A stretch of 64,000 bases of DNA from Sphingomonas psychrotolerans. GTDB taxonomy: Bacteria; Pseudomonadota; Alphaproteobacteria; Sphingomonadales; Sphingomonadaceae. The position numbers and the translations under genes are program-made. This document shows, in pieces, positions 53,738-62,147 of the stretch (its first letter is position 1; each line of letters opens with the position of its first letter). The stretch spans positions 4,719,501-4,783,500 of the forward strand of contig NZ_CP024923.1 in the NCBI RefSeq assembly GCF_002796605.1, read 5' to 3'. The notes under the pieces were generated by a model that ran no database searches, had not been told where the DNA came from, and was given only the letters and a program-made list of their open reading frames with translations.

Positions 53738-54367
53738 ATGATTGCCAAGATCGCCCTCGCCGGACTGGTTTCCGCGCTGGGCCTATCCACCTTCGCCTGG
53801 TTCCAGTCCGCGCCCGAAACGTCGATGCCGGCGAAGCCTGCGGCGGACCGGTCCTCTCCCGCCCCTTCGGAGCGGACCCAAGCCGCGCCGAGAATCTCCA
53901 TGCTTCCGACACGCTTGCTCGAGTGCCGGCTCGGAAGGATCACCAACTTCGATCCCTCGCGCGAACAAGCGCCATCCGAGTTCAAATATGAGGGCAGCCA
54001 CCCGTTCGCATTGTTGCTCCCGTCGATTCCGGTGCGCACGACGGAGCCTCCGCGCTCGACCTTGCCCCCCGAGCCGGTCGATCCGCGCACGCGTATCGTC
54101 GCGGATCCTGACGGGATTTCGGCGGGTGCCGCGGGACGGCCGTTCGAACGCGTCGTCGATTATTGGCCGGAGCGCGTCGAAATGACCACGCCGATCGGAG
54201 GAGGGGCGGTGAACATGATCATCCTTCAGCCATCGGAGGCGCAGCCGGGACTGGTCGACATGTTCATGACCAAGGCTACCGATGCGGTCACCTGGGACCT
54301 CGATGCGCTGTATTCCGGGCGCTGCAAATTGGCATCGGGCGGGGCCGCGGCGGGGGCCGCGCGCTGA
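53738..54367 (+). CDS. Exported protein of unknown function
   Basis: A 209-residue protein that I do not recognise. The N-terminus is a likely signal peptide or anchor (MIAKIALAGLVSALGLSTFA). A Pro/Ala/Ser-rich linker (about residues 25-50) and a domain with LECRLGRITNFDPSREQ, HPFALLLPSIPVR and VDMFMTKATDAVTWDLDALY follow, with two Cys (in LLECRLG and SGRCKLA) that could form a disulfide. ACGGAG stands 9 bases ahead of the ATG. The neighbours, a cell-wall hydrolase and a small AraC regulator, give little functional hint. Confidence 0.75.
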   Translation: MIAKIALAGLVSALGLSTFAWFQSAPETSMPAKPAADRSSPAPSERTQAAPRISMLPTRLLECRLGRITNFDPSREQAPSEFKYEGSHPFALLLPSIPVRTTEPPRSTLPPEPVDPRTRIVADPDGISAGAAGRPFERVVDYWPERVEMTTPIGGGAVNMIILQPSEAQPGLVDMFMTKATDAVTWDLDALYSGRCKLASGGAAAGAAR

Positions 54368-54752
54368 CGCAAATCCGGACACCAGGATTCGTCCGGCGTC
54401 CCCGCCGAGAAAAGGTATAGTTTCCATATCTACAAGAAAGTGGATGTGCGATCCTGCAAGATGGCCGCTCTTCAGCAATTCCTATAGGAAATTCGGCAAA
54501 ATAAACTTCGGGGGCAGCCCGGGGTTTACTCTCGGGTATCTAAAAACACTGATCGTCTCGACTATTGAGCGTCCCGACTTCGTCGTTGCGTAAATAATCG
54601 ATAGGGGCTCTGCCAGAATCGCGCGGCCGATGTGTCTAACAAATAGGAGAGTGCTCAGGCCCTTGATGCGAGGGCGCCGGGGGAGACCTCTGGCAACGCT
54701 TGTGTGCGGCCGATAGCTTTCCTGAGTCCGACCCTGCGCCAGGGAGACAGCG
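54368..54752. other. Intergenic region before the AraC gene
   Basis: About 385 bp. It contains one perfect 12-bp palindrome, TTCCTATAGGAA at 54479-54490, in a moderately AT-rich part (54420-54600). No gene is seen; the palindrome could be an operator but stands alone. Confidence 0.4.
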
Positions 54753-55235
54753 ATGGACGAGTATATGCCGATCGCGGATGCCGCGGCCGTTGGTCAGGAG
54801 AGTTCCGCTTCGTTCGAGCACCATTTGATGCTCGACGGCAGACTGGAGGCGCTGCCGGATCGCCCGCGTCCACGGGCGCGGGCCCATCTGGCACCGTGGC
54901 AGGTCAAACTCGCGCGCGACATGATGCTGACCCAGATGGCCGGGCGCCTCGCCCTGACCGACGTCGCCAGCCGGCTCAACATGTCGGTCAGCCATTTCAT
55001 CAAGGCTTTTCGCGAGACCGAAGGCGTCGCGCCGTATCATTGGTACATGCAGCGCCGGATCGCGCAGGCGATGACCTTGCTCCTCGACGACACGATGCCG
55101 CTCTCCAAAGTCGCCGACGAATGCGGTTTCGCGGATCAGAGCCACTTCACCAAGGCGTTCACGCGGCTGCTCGGGGTTTCGCCCGGCCGCTGGCGCCGCA
55201 GCGTGCGAAGCGGCTATCCGGGCTTCGGCGGATAA
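54753..55235 (+). CDS. Small AraC-family transcriptional regulator
   Basis: A 160-residue protein made almost only of the AraC/XylS DNA-binding domain. The first helix-turn-helix is LTDVASRLNMSVSHFIKAFR, then GVAPYHWYMQRRIAQAMTLL. The second is LSKVADECGFADQSHFTKAF, then LLGVSPGRWRR. The N-terminal sensor domain is absent; about 45 residues of low similarity precede the DNA-binding part. GGGAG stands upstream of the ATG. It stands alone, 263 bp before the glycosyltransferase genes, and may control them (inference). Confidence 0.88.
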   Translation: MDEYMPIADAAAVGQESSASFEHHLMLDGRLEALPDRPRPRARAHLAPWQVKLARDMMLTQMAGRLALTDVASRLNMSVSHFIKAFRETEGVAPYHWYMQRRIAQAMTLLLDDTMPLSKVADECGFADQSHFTKAFTRLLGVSPGRWRRSVRSGYPGFGG

Positions 55236-55497
55236 GCCGCAGGCGTGAGCGTCCGGCCGTTTGTCGATAGTCGCGGTCCCCTGTGGAAACGACTAGGGTA
55301 ACCGCAGCGACCCAAGGATAGACCCGCGAGACGGGACGGCGATGCGGATAGCGCAGCGGCGGCTCGCACCACGGCCGCGTCGCGGCTCAGTCTGTCGAGA
55401 GAATGCGAGCACCAGATCCCAGCGCGTGCACCGCCGCCGGCCGAGGACGACGCGATGAGGGATCGCGGCGTCGGCGCGATCGGCGTCGAGGCAGAAG

Positions 55498-56745
55498 ATG
55501 AGCGCGCGCCTCTCGAACATCGAACGGATGCGGCAACTCTACGACCCCAATTATGTTCGCAGGGTTGACACGCTGGACGAAGCGCCGGTGCAGGTGTGCG
55601 TCGAGGATCGCATGCTGACCGCTGCCGCCGGCACGGGCGTCGCTACCTATGCACGGACACTGGCGGCCTGTCTGCCGGCCGCGGGAGCCTCCCCGCTGCT
55701 GCTCGGCGACGGTCCGGCCGGACCGGTGCGACGGGCGCGGCTGGGCCGCTGGATCGCGGCCACGCGAGCGGGGGCACGCCTGGCGGACGTCGCGGCCCCG
55801 GACGAAGCGGCGGCGCATTGGGTGGTCCGCGACCTTTTCCGAGAGGCGCATGTCTTCTTCAACCTGCATGGCCGGTTACTGCCGGTCGAATTCGATCGCC
55901 CCCCCCAGGTGATGCACTGGACCTATCCGCTGCCGCTCTATCTCCGCGGGGCGAGGAACCTTTACACTATCCACGACCTGATCCCGCTGACCCATCCCGA
56001 GCTCACCCGCGTCTCGTCGACGCGGCATGCGGCGGTGCTGCGCCAGATTGCCGCGCATGCTTATGGTCTGGTCACGGTCTCCGAAACCGTCCGCCGCCAA
56101 CTGGTCGACCATCTGGGGATCCCCGAGGGCAGGGTGGTCAACACCTTGCAGGCGATCGACGCGCCGCTGCAATCGGACCCGAGCCTTCCGCCCGGCTTGC
56201 GATCAGGCGATTATTTCTTCTTCTGCGGGCGAGTCGAGCCGCGGAAGAACCTCGACCGGCTCGCTTGTGCGCACGCCGCGAGCGGGACGGCGTTGCCGCT
56301 GGTGATCGTCGGACCGCAGGTGCCGGGGGAGGAGGCGCTCGAGAAAACGCTGCGCGGGTTTGCCGGCGTGATCCGCTTGCCGTGGATGCCGCGCCGCGAG
56401 CTGCTCGGCATGATGCGACGCGCCCGCGCTTTGCTGTTTCCGTCGCTCGCCGAGGGCTTTGGCCTGCCGATTGCCGAGGCGATGACGCTCGGCTGTCCGG
56501 TGCTTACGTCCAGCGCGGGCGCGCCGGCCGAAATCGCCGGCGACGCGGCGCTGCTGGTCGATCCCCGGCAGACCGCGCAGATCGAGGTGGCGATCCGTCG
56601 GCTCGAAAGCGACGAGATACTCCGCGCCCGGTTGCGCGCCGCCGGCTTTGCCCGCGGTCTGAAGTTCACGCCGGATGTCTATGCGCGGCGGCTTCGCGCG
56701 CTCTATGCGGACGCGATCGCCACAGCACCGCGGGGCCGAACGTGA
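55498..56745 (+). CDS. GT4-family glycosyltransferase (first of pair)
   Basis: A 415-residue GT-B enzyme. The N-terminal acceptor domain holds TAAAGTGVATYARTLAACLP, MHWTYPLPLYLRGARNLYTI and HDLIPLTHPEL. The C-terminal nucleotide-sugar domain has FFFCGRVEPRKNLDRL and the EX7E-type SLAEGFGLPIAEAMTLGCPV. It transfers a sugar from an NDP- or GDP-donor during polysaccharide synthesis in the cytoplasm. GAGG precedes the ATG by 6 bases. Its stop overlaps the GTG start of a homologous enzyme, so the pair act in one pathway. Confidence 0.9.
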   Translation: MSARLSNIERMRQLYDPNYVRRVDTLDEAPVQVCVEDRMLTAAAGTGVATYARTLAACLPAAGASPLLLGDGPAGPVRRARLGRWIAATRAGARLADVAAPDEAAAHWVVRDLFREAHVFFNLHGRLLPVEFDRPPQVMHWTYPLPLYLRGARNLYTIHDLIPLTHPELTRVSSTRHAAVLRQIAAHAYGLVTVSETVRRQLVDHLGIPEGRVVNTLQAIDAPLQSDPSLPPGLRSGDYFFFCGRVEPRKNLDRLACAHAASGTALPLVIVGPQVPGEEALEKTLRGFAGVIRLPWMPRRELLGMMRRARALLFPSLAEGFGLPIAEAMTLGCPVLTSSAGAPAEIAGDAALLVDPRQTAQIEVAIRRLESDEILRARLRAAGFARGLKFTPDVYARRLRALYADAIATAPRGRT

Positions 56746-58094
56746 CGCGCCCTTTCCGGATCGGTATCGACGGGCTGAACCTCGCCCTTCCGCACGGCAC
56801 CGGCGTCGCGACCTATTCGCGCACGCTCGCCCGCACCGTCGCGGAGATGGGCCGCGCGCCCGATCTCGTATTCGGACTGCCCGTCCCGCCGCGTTCGTCG
56901 CGCGATTTGCGCGAGACCCTGTTCTTCGCCGAGCTTGGCCGCGACGATCAGCCTGAGACCTCGCCCGCCGCCGCAAAGCGCGCGCGGCTCTTTGTCGCGC
57001 CTTGGGCGCGGCGGCTGGTCGAGGTGCCGGTACAGGGCCGTGTCCGCGCCGAGGCGTTCGCCGAGCGCCTGCCGAGCTTCTCGACGCTGCACAGTTTCGG
57101 GTCTCTGTGGTCGGTCGCGGCGCGTCACTTCAAACGCTATCGCCGCTTTCTCACGGTCACGATGGCCGATCCGCCGGAGATCATGCACTGGACCTATCCG
57201 CTGCCGATCCATCTGGCCGGCGCGGTCAATATCTACACGATCCACGATCTGGTGCCGCTCCGGCTCCCGCACACCAGCCTCGAGAACAAACGCCTGCACG
57301 ATCGGCTGCTGCGAAGCTGCATCGGTCGCGCCGCGCGCATCTGCACCGTCTCCGAGGCTTCGCGGCGCGATATCGTCGAATTTCTCGGCGCCGATCCCGG
57401 GCAGGTGGTCAATTGCTATCAGTCGATCGATCCGGTTCCGGCGATCGACTCCGCCGTGCTGGCCGGGCGGCTTCGCGCATTGTTCGATCTCGAGCCGCAG
57501 GGCTATTTCCTCTATTTCGGCGCGATCGAGCCCAAGAAGAATGTCGGGCGCCTGATCGAGGCCTATCTCGCGAGCGAAGTGGCGACGCCATTGGTCATCG
57601 TGGGCGGGCGCGGCTGGCGTTCGGAGAATGAACTGCGCCTGCTGGGCAGCGCCGGATCGCAAAGCCTCTCGGGCGTGGCGCGGATCCGCAAGCTCGATTA
57701 TCTGCCGCGGCGGATGCTCGACGTGCTGATCGCCGGCGCGCGCGGCGTGCTATTCCCATCGCTCTACGAAGGGTTCGGTCTGCCGGTGGTGGAGGCGCTC
57801 GCGCGCGGCGTGCCGGTCATGACCTCGACCGGCGGATCGCTGCCCGAAGTTACCGGGAGCGCCGCGCTGCTGGTCGATCCCTATGACGTCGGCGCAATCG
57901 CGGCCGCCATCCGCAAACTGGACGAGGATGCCGAACTTCGCCGTGCGCTCGCGGCGATGGGGCCGGCGCAGGCCGATCGCTTCGCCCCGGCGCGGTTTCG
58001 CGCGAACCTGTCCGCACTCTACCGATCGCTTGTCGTGCCTGTGCACGACACCGTACCTGCGCAACCAGTGACCTTCGGGGCGGCAACCATATGA
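56742..58094 (+). CDS. GT4-family glycosyltransferase (second of pair)
   Basis: A 450-residue homolog of the preceding enzyme. It has the matching N-terminal IGIDGLNLALPHGTGVATYS, the shared MHWTYPLPIHLAGAVNIYTI and HDLVPLRLPH. The donor domain has YFLYFGAIEPKKNVGRLIEA and SLYEGFGLPVVEALARGVPV (EX7E). The GTG start at 56742 overlaps the previous stop (GTGA); its own stop overlaps the ATG of the export lipoprotein gene. The two enzymes likely add successive residues of one glycan (inference). Confidence 0.9.
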   Translation: MTRPFRIGIDGLNLALPHGTGVATYSRTLARTVAEMGRAPDLVFGLPVPPRSSRDLRETLFFAELGRDDQPETSPAAAKRARLFVAPWARRLVEVPVQGRVRAEAFAERLPSFSTLHSFGSLWSVAARHFKRYRRFLTVTMADPPEIMHWTYPLPIHLAGAVNIYTIHDLVPLRLPHTSLENKRLHDRLLRSCIGRAARICTVSEASRRDIVEFLGADPGQVVNCYQSIDPVPAIDSAVLAGRLRALFDLEPQGYFLYFGAIEPKKNVGRLIEAYLASEVATPLVIVGGRGWRSENELRLLGSAGSQSLSGVARIRKLDYLPRRMLDVLIAGARGVLFPSLYEGFGLPVVEALARGVPVMTSTGGSLPEVTGSAALLVDPYDVGAIAAAIRKLDEDAELRRALAAMGPAQADRFAPARFRANLSALYRSLVVPVHDTVPAQPVTFGAATI

Positions 58095-59224
58095 CATCCC
58101 TGTTCGCGTTCGTGGCTGCCCGTGGCCGGGGGGCGATGCTGGCGCTTCCGCTTCTCGTCGCCGGCTGCGCCACCTTGCCGTCGAGCGGCCCGACCGCGCC
58201 CGAAGTGATCGCGGCGTCGCGCCCGACCGCCCGACTGCCTGCGAAATTGATCGACCTCGACGCCGAGGCCTTGTCCGATGTCAACACAGCACCGGCGCCC
58301 GCGGGGGCGCTCGCCGGGCTTGCGGCCGAGGGCGATATCGACCGGATCGGTCCCGGCGACGTCCTGCAGATCTCGGTATTCGAAATCGGTACCGCACTCT
58401 TCGCAGGCCCGGCGGTGACCGAGGTCCAGCCTGCCGCCACGGGGAGCACATTACCGGCGATCGTCGTCGCGCGCGACGGCACGATCCAGATCCCCTATGC
58501 CGGGGCCGTCGAGGCTGCCGGTCAGACCCCACAATCGCTCGCCCGAAGCGTCGAGGCGCGGCTGCGGGGCTATTCCGAACAGGCGCAGGTCAACATCGTC
58601 GTCCGCGAGAACATGACCAACAGCGTGTTCGTGCTGGGCGGAGTGAAGGCGCCCGGCCGGATTCCGCTGTCGCTGGCACGCGAGCATGTGCTGGATGCGA
58701 TTGCGTTGGCGGGCGGCACGACCTCGGCGCCGCACGATACGATGATCCGGGTTACGCGCGCCGGACGCAGCGCCGAGATCGGTCTCGACGAATTGCTCGC
58801 GGGATCGCCGGACGATCTGCTGCTGCTGCCGGGGGATCGCATCGAGCTCCTCCGCAATCTGCAGAGCTTCACCGTCTTCGGCGCGAGCGACAAGGTGTCG
58901 GAAATTCCGTTCGAGATGCGGAGGCTCACGCTCGCGCAGGCAGTCGCGCGGGCCGGCGGCCCCTCCGACCGTCAGGCGGATCCGACTGCGGTGTTCGTCT
59001 TTCGCTGGGCCGCACCTGAGACGCCCGGCGGCGCGCCGGTGCCCGTCATCTATCGGCTCAACATGCTGCGACCCGAAAGCTATTTCGTCTCGCAGCGTTT
59101 CGCGATGCGCAACGGCGACGTGATCTACATCGCCAATGCGCGCTCCAATCAGGCGGCCAAGCTGGTCCAGATCATCAACCAACTCTTCTCGCCATTCTAT
59201 GGGGTTCGAGAATTGACGCGATGA
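58091..59224 (+). CDS. Outer-membrane polysaccharide export lipoprotein (Wza/KpsD family)
   Basis: A 377-residue lipoprotein with lipobox VAGC (Cys about residue 26). A Poly_export domain follows (RIGPGDVLQISVFEIGTALF, VARDGTIQIPYAGAVEAAGQ), then SLBB-type repeats (VFVLGGVKAPGRIPLSLARE, FTVFGASDKVSEIPFEMRRL), with NGDVIYIANARSNQ near the C-terminus. It forms the outer-membrane channel for capsule or exopolysaccharide. Translation is coupled to the upstream glycosyltransferase (ATGA). The last 209 bases of the coding region lie within a unit that is tandemly duplicated downstream. Confidence 0.92.
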   Translation: MTSLFAFVAARGRGAMLALPLLVAGCATLPSSGPTAPEVIAASRPTARLPAKLIDLDAEALSDVNTAPAPAGALAGLAAEGDIDRIGPGDVLQISVFEIGTALFAGPAVTEVQPAATGSTLPAIVVARDGTIQIPYAGAVEAAGQTPQSLARSVEARLRGYSEQAQVNIVVRENMTNSVFVLGGVKAPGRIPLSLAREHVLDAIALAGGTTSAPHDTMIRVTRAGRSAEIGLDELLAGSPDDLLLLPGDRIELLRNLQSFTVFGASDKVSEIPFEMRRLTLAQAVARAGGPSDRQADPTAVFVFRWAAPETPGGAPVPVIYRLNMLRPESYFVSQRFAMRNGDVIYIANARSNQAAKLVQIINQLFSPFYGVRELTR

Positions 59225-59485
59225 GGATCGGTGATTCAGGCGGCCAGCCGCTGAGACGCCCGGCGGCGCGCCGGTGCCCGTCATCTATCGGCTCAACATG
59301 CTGCGACCCGAAAGCTATTTCGTCTCGCAGCGTTTCGCGATGCGCAACGGCGACGTGATCTACATCGCCAATGCGCGCTCCAATCAGGCGGCCAAGCTGG
59401 TCCAGATCATCAACCAACTCTTCTCGCCATTCTATGGGGTTCGAGAATTGACGCGATGAGGATCGGTGATTCAGGCGGCCAGCCG
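59016..59485. repeat. Perfect 235-bp tandem duplication
   Basis: The unit 59016-59250 is repeated without a mismatch at 59251-59485. It holds the last 209 bp of the export-lipoprotein gene plus the 3' end of kpsT (minus strand). Both junctions start at CTG (59016, 59251 and again 59486), a three-base microhomology. The second copy has an open frame for the lipoprotein C-terminus (59274-59459) but no start context, and is not a gene. Both adjoining genes remain intact. Confidence 0.95.
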
Positions 59486-60133
59486 CTGCTGGGCCTGGTG
59501 AATTTCGATCGCCTCGTCGATCGTCGGGTAGAAGGTCAGTCGTCCGTCGTGCAGCACGGCGCCCGTGCTGCAATATTCCTGCAGCGTCGTCGGGCTGTGC
59601 GAGACCATGACCAGCGTTCCGGTCGACCGACGATGGGCCAAGGCGGCGTGACAGCGTTCCGCAAAGCGCTGGTCGCCTGCGCCCGTGACTTCGTCGACCA
59701 GATAGCAATCGAAGTCGATGGCGAGGCTAACGCCAAAGGCGAGACGCGCCACCATGCCGGCCGAGTAGGTCTTCACCGGCTGGTTGAAATAGTCCCCGAG
59801 CTCGGCAAAATTCTCGACGAAAGCGAGCAGACGATCGACAGGCTGCCGATAGATCCGTGCGATGAACCGGCTATTGTCCGCCCCGGTCAAGCTCGCCTGA
59901 AAGCAATGCGTGTAGCCGATCGGCCACGAGACGCTCATTCCGCGATGTATGATTCCGCTGCTCGGATGTTCGACGCCGGCGATGAGGCGAAGCAGCGTCG
60001 ACTTGCCCGCACCGTTCGCTCCGCAGATCCCCAGGGCCTGCCCCGGACGGAGGACGAAGCTGGTGTCCTCGAGTACTTTTCTGGTGAGATTGCGGCCGTG
60101 ATAGATCTTGTTGACCCGCTCGAAACTGATCAT
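59471..60133 (-). CDS. kpsT: Capsule polysaccharide ABC transporter ATPase (KpsT-like)
   Basis: A 220-residue ATPase that energises export of polysaccharide across the inner membrane. Walker A is GANGAGKS at about residues 38-45. The signature region is YSAGMVARLAFGVSLA. Walker B is CYLVDEVTGAGD, and a His switch lies in VMVSHS. Length and motifs fit KpsT/BexA rather than Wzt, which has a C-terminal extension. The start at 60133 follows GGGAGGG by 9 bases; the frame is open further upstream to 60280 but without family similarity. No membrane partner (KpsM) is encoded next to it in this window. Confidence 0.9.
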   Translation of the reverse strand: MISFERVNKIYHGRNLTRKVLEDTSFVLRPGQALGICGANGAGKSTLLRLIAGVEHPSSGIIHRGMSVSWPIGYTHCFQASLTGADNSRFIARIYRQPVDRLLAFVENFAELGDYFNQPVKTYSAGMVARLAFGVSLAIDFDCYLVDEVTGAGDQRFAERCHAALAHRRSTGTLVMVSHSPTTLQEYCSTGAVLHDGRLTFYPTIDEAIEIHQAQQRLAA

Positions 60134-60222
60134 GCGCCGGTCCCTCCCGTCGACATCCGATTGGCGCGAATGAGGAAGCCCGGTCAAGCGAATCCGCGTG
60201 CCATCCGGCACAGGCGGGCGCG

Positions 60223-61356
60223 ATGATCGGAACGGCAGAAACCTCGATTTTTCAGACGGGGCCCCTCGGCTGCGAGGCACTGGTCATCGCCTTTTCGAGT
60301 CTCGGCGTGGACAGCGTCGCCAAGCCGTTCGAATTCCACAATTTGCTGGACCGCTCCGATTGCGCGGTACTGTTGCTGCGCGATCCCGACACCAGCTGGT
60401 ACCATGGGGTTCCCGATCTTCCGGGCGGTCCGTCGGCTCTTGCGGATGCCCTCGCCGAACATGCGCGCGGATTCCGGCGAGTCATCTGCATCGGATACAG
60501 CATGGGAGGCTATGCCGCCTTGCTGTTCGGTCGGTTGATCGGCGCCGAGACGATCATCGCGCTTGCGCCGCAGACCATTCTTTCCCATGGCGCGCTCGAC
60601 GCTTGGGGCGACCACCGCTGGGACGCGCAGGTCGAGCGCGTCCAGCGCCAGGGCGATGCCCGGCTGCTCGATCTCGCGCCGCTCTATCACGATACGCGCC
60701 ACCTTTTGCCCGATCAGGCGATCACCATCTGCCTCAGTGCCAGCGGCGAGTGCCTCGATGTGCAGCATGCTTTCCATCTCAAGCGCCATGCCGCGCTGCA
60801 TATGCTGGGATCGGAGCCGCTGGCGCACGGAGCGCTGGTGGTCGCGTTGCGCGAGTCCGGGCTGATGCGCATGATGATCGACGAAGCGATTGCCGGCGTC
60901 AGAACCGATCTGTCCTTGTCGGACCGCTTCGCCGGCTGGATGGCGAAAAGCCGGCATAGCCTCGCTCTGGATCCGGCTGGGACGAGAATCGATGGATCGA
61001 TGCTGGGGATTTCCGGCACCTTGGCGATGCATTCTGCGTCGCAGATTGCGCGCGACGCGGCAGCTTCCCATCCGGTGCGCCTAGGTGCCCGGCTGTGGCC
61101 GGAGGGACGCTTCGGCGGCAGCCAGCGCGAGGCGCGCTTCGATTTTCCGCCGGGCGACCTGACGCCGGGAAGCGTTCACCGCTTCGCGATCACCATCGAC
61201 CTCGGCAACCTTCCCCCGGGTCGACACGAGGTCGTCGTGGCCCTCGTGCGCGAGGGACGATTCTGGTTCGACGAGTTCGGCTTCAATTCCGCGCGTATCG
61301 GACTGGTCGTGGACCGGACGGGCATTTCGTGCCTCGCCGAGGGAGCGGTCATTTGA
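60223..61356 (+). CDS. Alpha/beta-hydrolase-fold protein with C-terminal beta-sandwich
   Basis: A 377-residue protein. The N-terminal part has an alpha/beta-hydrolase core with the nucleophile elbow GYSMGG (Ser about residue 93), preceded by a strand RRVICI and followed by AALLFG. The C-terminal about 110 residues look like a beta-sandwich (HPVRLGARLWPEGRFGG, HRFAITIDLGNLPPGRHEVV, VREGRFWFDEFGF), similar to domains of Wzt and capsule-linked proteins. No signal peptide. The substrate is unknown; an acyl or ester group on the glycan is possible (inference). It is divergent from kpsT and its stop overlaps the next gene. A relative lies at 62148. Confidence 0.7.
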   Translation: MIGTAETSIFQTGPLGCEALVIAFSSLGVDSVAKPFEFHNLLDRSDCAVLLLRDPDTSWYHGVPDLPGGPSALADALAEHARGFRRVICIGYSMGGYAALLFGRLIGAETIIALAPQTILSHGALDAWGDHRWDAQVERVQRQGDARLLDLAPLYHDTRHLLPDQAITICLSASGECLDVQHAFHLKRHAALHMLGSEPLAHGALVVALRESGLMRMMIDEAIAGVRTDLSLSDRFAGWMAKSRHSLALDPAGTRIDGSMLGISGTLAMHSASQIARDAAASHPVRLGARLWPEGRFGGSQREARFDFPPGDLTPGSVHRFAITIDLGNLPPGRHEVVVALVREGRFWFDEFGFNSARIGLVVDRTGISCLAEGAVI

Positions 61357-62141
61357 CCGTCGAGATCGCGGCCGTCTTGCTCGCCTTCAACGAAGTCGAG
61401 ATGCTGTCGCTCACGCTGCCGGCGATCAAGGCGGTGGTGGATCAGGTGATCGTCGTCGACATGGGCTCGACGGACGGAAGCGGCGATCTGTACGCGGACC
61501 TGCTTTCCGGCAAGGATCATGTCGCGCGCTACGATCAGGCCAATCTCTCGCAATTCGGTTTCGCGCATGCTCGCAATCATGGTGCGCGATTCACGGTCGC
61601 GCCATGGCTCTTCTCAATCGACTCCGACGAATGGATTGATCCTGCGCAGGCGCCGCTGCTCCGCGGCGAGATCGCGGCGGCGGAATGCGACGTGTTCCAT
61701 GTTCATCGCCGTAACTATGCGTCCGAACCGGGCGCGAGGATCGACATCGAGCGGCTTCGAGCCAGCGGGCCTTTCGAGGAAGAGACGCAGCGCCGGATCT
61801 ACCGCAATCGCCACGACATCCGCTGGGAAGGGCTGATTCACGAAGAGATTTGCGATCGTGACGGCAATACCTGGCAGCGCGCCGGGCGAAGCGCGCTCGT
61901 CCTCCACCATCTGGCGCAGTTCAAGTCTCGGCCGTTGGGAGAGGAAAAGAACCGCCTTTACGCCTATATGGTCCTGCGCGCGGCGCTCGTGCCGGGATAT
62001 CGCTATGGAACCAATCCGTTCTGGCACTCGACTTTCATACGCGAGAATCTGGAGTATCTGATCCGCCAGGCCAATGCCTATGCAAGTGCGCGCGGCCTGC
62101 CGCTCTACGAGCAAGGCGCAATCGAGCGCGCGATCGCTTGA
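61353..62141 (+). CDS. GT2-family glycosyltransferase
   Basis: A 262-residue GT-A enzyme that starts IAAVLLAFNEVEMLSLTLPA and has VIVVDMGSTDGS and the metal-binding FSIDSDEWIDPAQ (DxD). An acceptor part follows with RRIYRNRHDIRWEGLIHEEI, a pattern known in LgtC-unrelated GT2 enzymes such as WaaE/KdtX types. The TTG start at 61353 overlaps the previous stop (TTGA) and has GGGAG 7 bases upstream. It probably adds a sugar to the capsule or lipopolysaccharide core. It is convergent with the next gene, with a six-base gap. Confidence 0.88.
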   Translation: MTVEIAAVLLAFNEVEMLSLTLPAIKAVVDQVIVVDMGSTDGSGDLYADLLSGKDHVARYDQANLSQFGFAHARNHGARFTVAPWLFSIDSDEWIDPAQAPLLRGEIAAAECDVFHVHRRNYASEPGARIDIERLRASGPFEEETQRRIYRNRHDIRWEGLIHEEICDRDGNTWQRAGRSALVLHHLAQFKSRPLGEEKNRLYAYMVLRAALVPGYRYGTNPFWHSTFIRENLEYLIRQANAYASARGLPLYEQGAIERAIA

Positions 62142-62147
62142 TGCCGG

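Noticed and set aside
54479-54490. TTCCTATAGGAA palindrome as an operator of the AraC gene
   Set aside because: A single isolated 12-bp palindrome about 260 bp from the start; no second site or promoter context, so kept only as a note.
59274-59459. Small open frame of 61 codons repeating the export-lipoprotein C-terminus
   Set aside because: It is the second copy of the 235-bp duplication, without ribosome site or signal; not an independent gene.
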